Origin: Ryuthela nishihirai
Lineage: Eukaryota > Arthropoda > Arachnida > Araneae > Heptathelidae
Direction of reading: 5' to 3'
Assembly: GCA_038380435.1 (NCBI GenBank)
Contig: JAWZYU010000028.1
Location: 40,731,095 to 40,795,094, forward strand
Length of the DNA stretch: 64,000 nt
This document shows, in pieces, positions 57,349-64,000 of the stretch. The notes beneath the pieces are model-generated. The model was not told the origin of the DNA. It worked only from the letters and a program-made list of their open reading frames with translations, and did no database searches. The translations under genes and the position numbers were made by a program. Numbering within the stretch: the stretch's first letter is position 1; every line of letters starts with the position of its first letter.

Positions 57349-57725
57349 GTTAGGTTGTTGGATTGTTTCACCTCTGAGCGGCACTTTTTTGCACACCATG
57401 GGCTAAATGGCCAGGTCACAAGGACCCCGAAGGCTCAGAGAAGGTTGGAAAAGGGAACCCACTGGAACAGCTGTTGGGAGACAGTGGTAGCCTCCCGTCA
57501 AGGCCATCCAGCGTGTCCTTTAACAGGATATGGCTCTCCCGCACACGGGGCCACGGCTTAACGTCCCATCCGACGGACGGCGGTCTTTCCAAGCCCATCG
57601 GTGTCCCCTACTGACCATGGGCAGGGCGGGGAATTTTGCGGAGATAAATCTCAACGCTGACCCAGCTGGGACTCGAACCTGGGAACTACAGATTACGAGC
57701 TACCGACTGAGCCACCCCGCCCCAA
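57349..57725 (-). mobile_element. SINE-A copy, slightly deleted
   Basis: Reverse young copy. Small losses occur in the gtgcacaggg block and in the head (gattacgagctaccgactga). Target duplication caggagagg at 57340-57348 and 57726-57734. Confidence 0.95.
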
Positions 57726-57734
57726 CAGGAGAGG

Positions 57735-58889
57735 AAGGGGGGATGGAGGCGGAGATAAATCTCAACGACAATTCTCTGCAATAACTAAATATTTAACCTA
57801 TCAAAACATTTATTACGAAGTATTATTTACATTTAAACTCTGACATAATCAATTCGTCAGAAATCCAACAGTACCTTTAATTGTAAACACTTTTTTTTAT
57901 ATTAAATAATTTACATTCTAAATATTTCCCAATCGTCACATTTAAAAAAAAAAGTAATTAAACATTCCCACACCCTTCCGTTCATTAATATAATAAACAC
58001 ATTCACCAAACACGATCCACAATTAAAAATTTACATTTTAATCAGTGAGTTCGAAAAATTCCAATTCCCTGAGTCAGCAGTTAGAAAATTTGCTTGTTAG
58101 CATATTCCAATCACCGCAGGCCATGTTTGTCATTGAGACAATTCGAGCATCGTTTTCAGACAATTCCCAAACACCGCGATGCACGGGATGAAGGCAAAGA
58201 TAACAGATCCGTCCATTCTGTTGCAGCAGCAAAATGGAAGAGAGTAAGTTGTCCTCGATCAGTTTTAGATGACGACATTCAACTGTCGAAGTGCGTAGTT
58301 AACTGGCACATCTGATCTCAGAGGTAGCAGCATCCCCTGCCGGAGGACGAAGAGCAGTCATCCATTAGTAAAGTGGTGGTTCAGCGCAGGCCATTGCTGT
58401 TATGAAAATTCCATTCGCCTTAGGCACCAGCGAATACTTATCCCTTTCCTGAGATCGAAATGGAATATCGATCTCATTTCGACCGCTGTAATTGAGTCGT
58501 GCCCTGTTGAGCGCCTTTTATTAAATTATCTACAAAAATGTTTGAGGCAAAATGCATAATTCATTAAAAAAATCTCATTTAATCAAGTCTTTGGCGCTTT
58601 CTCCAGGAGCTATGATCTTCGATCATTTTTCTTCTTGGATTTGATTGAATGAATATATCTGAGTGAACGTGTGTGTGAATGTTTTTTTCCTTTTCGTGAT
58701 TGAGAAGTAATAAAATAAGAAAGAGCAAAAACAGAATCTCATTGAAGAGCGAGATCTCTACTCTCCAACTGTTTTGAAAATCGATGTCTCCATGCAGCTC
58801 TTATCCCGATCCTCATTTCCCAGTTCCGTCTTAGATCAGGTCAACATTAATATTTCTTCTGCTCCTCAGTTTCTAGTCGTCGATGAGGA
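57735..58889. other. Unique stretch
   Basis: A short ggaggcggagataaatctca piece at 57742-57764 is a SINE-A scrap. 58080-58320 is GC-richer with a 73-codon frame and a donor-like gagagtaagttg near 58238. There is no recognisable gene. Confidence 0.35.
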
Positions 58890-59350
58890 AGGATTCACCG
58901 AATGTTTGAAAACACCGCCGTCCATGGGGCGGGGGTGGCTCAGTTGGTAGCGCACTAGGCTCGTAATTTGTAGTTCCCAGGTTCGAGTCACAGCTGGGTC
59001 AGGTTGAGGTTTATCTCCGCAAAATTCCCCGCCCTGCCCACGGTCAGTAGGCGACACCGATGGGCTTGGAAAGGCCGCCGTCCGTCGGATGGGACGTTAA
59101 GCCGTGGCCCCGTGTGCGGGAGAGCCATACCCTGTACACGTTAAAGAACACGATGGATGGCCTTGTCGAGAGGCTTCCATCTGTCTCCCAATAGCTGTTC
59201 GAGCGGGCCCCCTCCCCCAACCTTCTCTGAGCCTTCGGGGTCCATGTGACCTGGCCATTTAGCCCATGGTGTGCAAAAAGTGTCGCTCAGAGGTAAAACA
59301 ACCCAACGCAACCACCGTCCATCCGATGTCACCTTAAACCGTGGTTCTTT
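58890..59350 (+). mobile_element. SINE-A fragment, old, interrupted
   Basis: Forward body pieces caccgaatgtttgaaaacac then cgccgtccat (58895-58925) and ccatccgatgtcaccttaaa (59318 onward) are the same old SINE-A split by the copy at 58926-59314. Confidence 0.75.
58926..59314 (+). mobile_element. SINE-A copy, full length, nested
   Basis: Forward copy. A box tggctcagttgg, B box ggttcgagtca. Short duplication ccgtccat at 58918-58925 and 59315-59322, inside an older SINE-A. Confidence 0.93.
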
Positions 59351-59382
59351 ATTCACGAGTGTCAAAAAGTTTAAAACTGTTA

Positions 59383-59556
59383 GGTTGGGTTGTTTTAATC
59401 TCTGAGCATCAATTTTTTTTTGCCACAGTGGACTAAATGTCCACTGGATAGTAGAAGTCTCATGGAAGCCTCCTGTCATGGCCATCCATTCAGCTTGTTC
59501 TTTAACCTGCGCAAGGTTTAATGTTCCATCTGATAGATGGAATCTTTCGAAGTACT
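59383..59556 (-). mobile_element. SINE-A 3' part, old
   Basis: Reverse diverged 3' module and proximal body: ttgttttaatctctgagcat, ccacagtggactaaatgtcc, ggaagcctcctgtcatggcc, gcttgttctttaacctgcgc and atgttccatctgatagatgg. Confidence 0.8.
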
Positions 59557-59558
59557 TC

Positions 59559-60119
59559 GGGTTGGGTTGTTTTACCTCTGAGCGGCACTTTTTTTGCACA
59601 CCATGGGCTAAATGACCAGGTCACATGGACCTCGAAGGCTCAGAGAAGGTTGGGGGAGGGGACCCACTGGAACAGCTGTTGGGAGACAGATGGTATCCTC
59701 CCGTCAAGGCCATCCAGCGTGTTCTTTAACGTGCACAGGGTATGGCTCTCCCGCACACGCGGCCACGGCTTAACGTCCCATCCGACGGACGGCGGCCTTT
59801 CCAAGCTCATCGGTGTCCCCTACTGACCGTGGGCAGGGCGGGGAATTTTGCGGAGATAAATCTCAAAGCTGACCCAGCTGGGTCTCGAACCTGGGAACTT
59901 CGGTGTCCCCTACTGGCCGTGGGCAGGGCGGGGAATTTTGCGGAGATAAATCTCAACGCTGACCCAGCTGGGACTCGAACCTGGGAACTTCGGTGTCCCC
60001 TACTGATCGTGGGCAGGGCGGAGGAATTTTGCGGAGATAAATCTCAACGGTGACGCAGCTCGGACTCGAACCTGGGAACTACAGATTACGAGCCTGGCGC
60101 GCAACCGACTGAGCCCCCC
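59559..60119 (-). mobile_element. SINE-A copy with 90-bp triplication
   Basis: The reverse young copy has a 90-bp body-head segment (cggtgtcccctactgaccgt through aacctgggaactt) present three times with exact 90-bp period (59811, 59901, 59991). Each unit includes the B box complement. The head ends gactgagcccccc. Confidence 0.95.
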
Positions 60120-60153
60120 GTGCCGCTCAGAGGTAAAACAACCCAACCGAACT
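60117..60153 (+). mobile_element. SINE-A 3' tail, inverted junction
   Basis: Directly after the reverse head, a forward 3' tail appears: gtgccgctcagaggtaaaac then aacccaaccgaac. This makes a head-to-tail inverted junction with the preceding copy. Confidence 0.85.
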
Positions 60154-60592
60154 TACTAAATCTCACAAAGAATTAAAAACAGTCAGGTAATTGTGGGAAA
60201 ATTTTGAAAAATTACAACTTTTAAACGAATATTGCAAACGATGCATTAAGGCTAGTTGAATTCGAAATTTTGGTGGTGGAATGTGGTCACGAGGTTTGCA
60301 TTTGCAGCATTGAGGCCCAGGTGGGTGCGAAAATGCAATTTTTTGTTTTAAGAGATGACTGGAAAATTCTTTTTTCGTTCGATATTGGTGCCAATGAAAT
60401 GTTATGATTCACAGTTTTCAAATTCTTCGGTAGTTTTAATTTACATCGAAAATATGAAACTTTTAACAAATATTGCAAGTGATCTGTTTATGGTAGAAAA
60501 TTGAAAATTTCAGTAGTAGAGAGATTGTCAAGAGATATTCTGCTCACTTTTCTCATGTCAGAGAGATGTGAGGAAAGCAAAAAAATAAATAA
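60154..60592. other. Unique AT-rich stretch
   Basis: It shares gaatattgcaa and tttatggtagaaa phrases with 49200-49450, ending in both cases near a SINE-B and a ttctgctcacttttctca-type flank. This suggests an old duplicated region or unnamed repeat. Confidence 0.45.
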
Positions 60593-60780
60593 ATGCCCCC
60601 TCAAGCAGCTACTTGCCACAGAGGTCTGACAGGAGCCTGTCAGTTTATATGCCACAGTAGAAGGTCTGAGAGGATGGGAGGTCCTCAGCAGAAAGACAAC
60701 ACATCTATGCCTTACTCCGGACCCAGGTCCCTTAGATCAGTAGCCAAGCGCGATAACCACTCTGACACGGGACGGCTATG
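60593..60780 (-). mobile_element. SINE-B copy, target of SINE-A
   Basis: Reverse SINE-B from gccccctcaagcagctactt to gataaccactctgacacggg. Its tRNA-end 48 bp (60733-60780) reappear at 61175-61222, after the SINE-A that inserted here. Confidence 0.92.
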
Positions 60781-61174
60781 GGGGCGAGGGTGGCTCAGTC
60801 GGTAGCGCGCCAGGCTCGTAATCTGTAGTTCCCAGGTTCGAGTCCCAGCTGGGTCAGCGTTAAGATTTATCTCCGCAAAATTCCCCGCTCTGCCCACGGT
60901 CAGTAGGGGACACCGATGGGCTTGGAAAGACCGCCGTCCGTCGGATGGGACGTTAAGCCGTGGCCCCGTGTGCGGGAGAGCCATACCCTGTGCACGTTAA
61001 AGAACACGCTGGATGGCCTTGACGGGAGGCTACCATCTGTCTCCCAACAGCTGTTCCAGTGGGTCCCCTCCCCCAACCTTCTCTGAGCCTTCGGGGTCCA
61101 TGTGACCTGGTCATTTAGCCCATGGTGTGCAAAAAAGTGCCGCTCAGAGGTAAAACAACCCAAACAACCCAACC
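60781..61174 (+). mobile_element. SINE-A copy with 48-bp target duplication
   Basis: Forward young copy, A box tggctcagtcgg, tail acaacccaaacaacccaacc. Flanks 60733-60780 and 61175-61222 match at 45 of 48 bases. That is an unusually long target duplication, lying wholly in SINE-B sequence. Confidence 0.95.
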
Positions 61175-61222
61175 TAGATCAGTACCCAAGCGCGATAACC
61201 ACTCTGCCACGGGACGTCTATG

Positions 61223-61866
61223 AGGTAAGCACATTTAGAATAAATTAAGTAATAATTTAATCAAATTCGAAATAGAACAAGATTGTTTACAAGAATTTAT
61301 GCTATACACTGGGTGTTATGCTATATACCCTATTTACTTAATTAAGTTGATTTCGGACCTGAATTCTCCAAACTCTACACTTTCTCTGACACAGTTCCCA
61401 GAAAAGCAAATCTCCCACATTGAGAAACGGTAAATTTTAACTCCGGAGATCTTCCCAAGCACGTGTGTGTGTATCTGGAAGTTCTGCTTCGAGCGTGCCA
61501 GCTACAATTTGCTCGAACAGCGGGAATGTGAATAAATGCCTAAGCAACCACTTCCCCATTAGCGGAACCATCGCGTCGGGACCATTTGTATAACGAGGTG
61601 CCATCCGATGTGCGGTGACGGACCCAGTGTGGAAGGATCGACTCTTCTGATGGATTATTCGATACAAACAAGCCCAGTAACGGAACTCGATGTTTTGAAG
61701 AAGTCCGCTCTGCTGCTGCTGCGTGCGAAGGAGGGATTTTGCGGAGGCGTCTACACGCGCTCTGACTTCAGTGTTACGACCGATAAGTCTGCTTCGTTTT
61801 TTATTCCAGAAGTTCACTGATGTAAATAAAATTATAACTTGTTTTCATTTTTTTCAGTTTTTCGCG
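61223..61866. other. Unique stretch with overlapping open frames
   Basis: 61437-61817 has a 126-codon reverse frame and a 70-codon forward frame (61608-61820) in GC-richer DNA. I recognise no domain in either. It is the best unexplained coding candidate in the right half but unsupported by splice or start evidence. Confidence 0.25.
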
Positions 61867-61872
61867 TTTTTC

Positions 61873-61945
61873 GATGGAGTGGCTTAATGGATAGAGGGTC
61901 GTCTTGCAATTGGAGGATTCGGATTCGATATCTGGTGCAGGCAAA
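61873..61945 (+). pseudogene. tRNA-like sequence
   Basis: gagtggcttaatggatagag resembles an A box and D arm, cttgcaat an anticodon loop, and ggattcgatatc a degenerate B box, about 73 bases overall. The stems are imperfect and no 3' body typical of SINE-A or SINE-B follows. It could be a tRNA pseudogene or the head of a third SINE family. Confidence 0.4.
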
Positions 61946-62044
61946 TATGCTCTTAAAGGTTTCCGGGAGATTATAACAAAAGTATTGATACGCTTTCACA
62001 TTATATGCATATTATGCGAATGGAGAACACTTTCAAAACTCTCT

Positions 62045-64000
62045 AATAATCATAAATGAATCATATATTTCATTGTCGCAATCAGAAATGAACTAGAAAC
62101 TTCATTGCCACAAACGGTCAGAAACGAATCAGAAACTTAATTGGCACAAACAATCACAAATGAATCAGAAATTCCGTTATCACAAACAATCACAAACGAA
62201 TCGACAACTTCGTTGGCACAAACAATCATAAATTAATCAAAAATTTCATTGCCACAAACAATCATAAATGAATTAGAAATTTCTTTGTCACAAACAATTA
62301 CAAAACAATTAGAAACTTCATTGGCACAATCACAAAAGAATCAGAAACTTCATTGGCACAAACAATCATACATGAATCAGCAAAATTAATTGTCAAACAA
62401 TCATAAGTGAATCAGAAACTTCATTGGCACAAACAATCATATATGAATCAGAAAAATTAATTCTCAAACAATCATAAGTGAATCAGAAACTTCATTGGCA
62501 CAAACGATCATAAATGAATCAGCAAAATTCATTGTCAAACAATCATAAGTGAATCAGAAACTTCATTGGCACAAACGATCATAAATGAATCAGCAAAATT
62601 CATTGTCAAACAATCATAAGTGAATCAGAAACTTCATTCGCACAAACAATCATATATGAATCAGAAAAATTAATTGTCAAACAATCATAAGTGAATCAGA
62701 AACTTCATTGGCACAAACAATCATATATGAATCAGAAAAATTAATTCTCAAACAATCATAAGTGAATCAGAAACTTCATTGGCACAAACGATCATAAATG
62801 AATCAGCAAAATTCATTGTCAAACAATCATAAGTGAATCAGAAACTTCATTGGCACAAACGATCATAAATGAATCAGCAAAATTCATTGTCAAACAATCA
62901 TAAGTGAATCAGAAACTTCATTGGCACAAACAATCATAAATGAATCAGAAAAATTAATTTTCAAACAATCATAAGTGAATCAGAAATGTCATTGGCACAA
63001 ATAATCATAAATGAATTAGCAAAATTCATTGTCAAACAATCGTAACTGAATCAGAAACTTCATTGGCACAAACAATCATAAATGAATCAGCAAAATTCAT
63101 TGTCAAACAATCATAAGTGAATCAGAAACTTCATTGGCACAAACAATCATATATGAATCAGAAAAATTAATTGTCAAACAATCATAAGTGAATCAGAAAT
63201 GTCATTGGCACAAACAATCATATATGAATCAGAAAAATTAATTGTCAAACAATCATAAGTGAATCAGAAACTTCATTGGCACAAACAATCATAAATGAAT
63301 CAGCAAAATTCATTGTCAAACAATCATAAGTGAATCAGAAACTTAATTCGCACAAACAATCATATATGAATCAGAAAAATTAATTGTCAAACAATCATAA
63401 GTGAATCAGAAACTTCATTGGCACAAACAATCATAAATGAATCAGCAAAATTCATTGTCAAACAATCATAAGTAAATCAGAAACTTCATTGGCACAAACA
63501 ATCATAAATGAATCAGAAAAATTAATTTTCAGACAATCATAAGTGAATCAGAAATGTCATTGGCACAAATAATCATAAATGAATCAGCAAAATTCATTGT
63601 CAAACAATCATAAGTGAATCAGAAACTTCATTGGCACAAACAATCATAAATGAATCAGAAAAATTAATTTTCAAACAATCATAAGTGAATCAGAAATGTC
63701 ATTGGCACAAATAATCATAAATGAATTAGCAAAATTCATTGTCAAACAATCGTAACTGAATCAGAAACTTCATTGGCACAAACAATCATAAATGAATCAG
63801 CAAAATTCATTGTCAAACAACCATAAGTGAATCAGAAACTTCATTGGCACAAACAATCATATATGAATCAGAAAAATTAATTGTCAAACAATCATAAGTG
63901 AATCAGAAATGTCATTGGCACAAATAATCATAAATGAATCAGCAAAATTCATTGTCAAACAATCATAAGTAAATCAGAAACTTCATTGGCACAAACAATC
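62045..64000 (+). repeat. ~71-bp two-monomer satellite, open at window end
   Basis: Two related ~35-bp monomers alternate: caatcataagtgaatcagaa then acttcattggcacaaa, and caatcataaatgaatcagca then aaattcattgtcaaa. The left edge (62045-62390) has only diverged single monomers. Regular dimers start near 62390 and run beyond the window. Variants (agaaaaattaattgtc or agcaaaattcattgtc) recur in multi-dimer blocks. No coding potential. Confidence 0.97.

Noticed and set aside
12275..61172. Recurrent predicted peptides such as FTSERHFFAHHGLNGQVTW and RPFQAHRCPLLTVG
   Set aside because: All are translations of SINE-A in different frames; SINE-A is non-coding.
14524..61174. tRNA genes at the heads of SINE-A and SINE-B
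   Set aside because: A and B boxes are present but the acceptor stem is not closed and the sequence continues into the SINE body, so these are SINE promoters, not tRNA genes.
61437..61817. 126-codon reverse frame as a gene
   Set aside because: No domain recognised and frames are open on both strands; kept only as an unexplained stretch.
62045..64000. CRISPR-like alternation of ~35-bp units
   Set aside because: Both alternating monomers are related and repeated; there are no unique spacers and no cas genes.

Overview
This window looks like gene-poor, repeat-saturated DNA from an invertebrate animal nuclear genome, plausibly an arthropod. The grounds are tRNA-derived SINEs in dozens of copies, decayed Tc1-like transposases, TA-flanked foldback elements, a hAT-type DNA transposon and several long tandem arrays. 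I found no prokaryotic operon structure and no intact host protein-coding gene that I can support. The species cannot be fixed from the sequence.

Layout. 0-1.6 kb: SINE-B fragment, unique DNA, and a TA-flanked foldback element (1040-1485) containing a perfect 35-bp-arm palindrome. 3.1-6.5 kb: one old SINE-A copy whose 3' end was amplified about 23 times as a 136-bp tandem array. 7-24 kb: AT-rich DNA with many SINE-A and SINE-B insertions, an AT-rich minisatellite joined to a foldback element (9.87-10.99 kb), a degenerate ~59-bp repeat tract (17.9-18.8 kb) and a Tc1-like element (20.1-23.2 kb) broken by SINEs. 23.7-25.2 kb: 28/29-bp minisatellite. 25.2-26.2 kb: second large foldback element. 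26.5-27.4 kb: a GC-richer apparently unique stretch. 28.0-40.6 kb: a 12.6-kb hAT-like insertion made almost wholly of ~96 copies of a 128-bp unit, sitting inside a second Tc1-like transposase pseudogene. 40.6-61.2 kb: dense SINE-A with nested insertions. 62.0 kb to the window end: a ~71-bp two-monomer satellite that runs out of the window.

SINE-A is about 385 bp. Its head has pol III A and B boxes and an anticodon arm like elongator tRNA-Met. It has a long body and a 3' end of gaggtaaaacaacccaaccc type. Many copies have 10-15 bp target duplications, one has a 48-bp duplication and one is 5'-truncated, all fitting LINE-machinery retrotransposition. SINE-B is about 200 bp, tRNA-derived, with a T/A-rich tail.

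The most notable observations are as follows. (1) The 12.6-kb array lies inside a hAT-like element; its boundary is shown by an 8-bp target duplication and by a Tc1 reading frame that continues exactly across it. (2) The 136-bp satellite arose from a SINE 3' end plus adjacent flank. (3) The SINE-A 3' ~170-bp module is multimerised at several separate loci with similar junctions. (4) Several SINE copies carry short filler insertions copied from other positions in the window. Repeat-derived open frames are numerous but are not genes.
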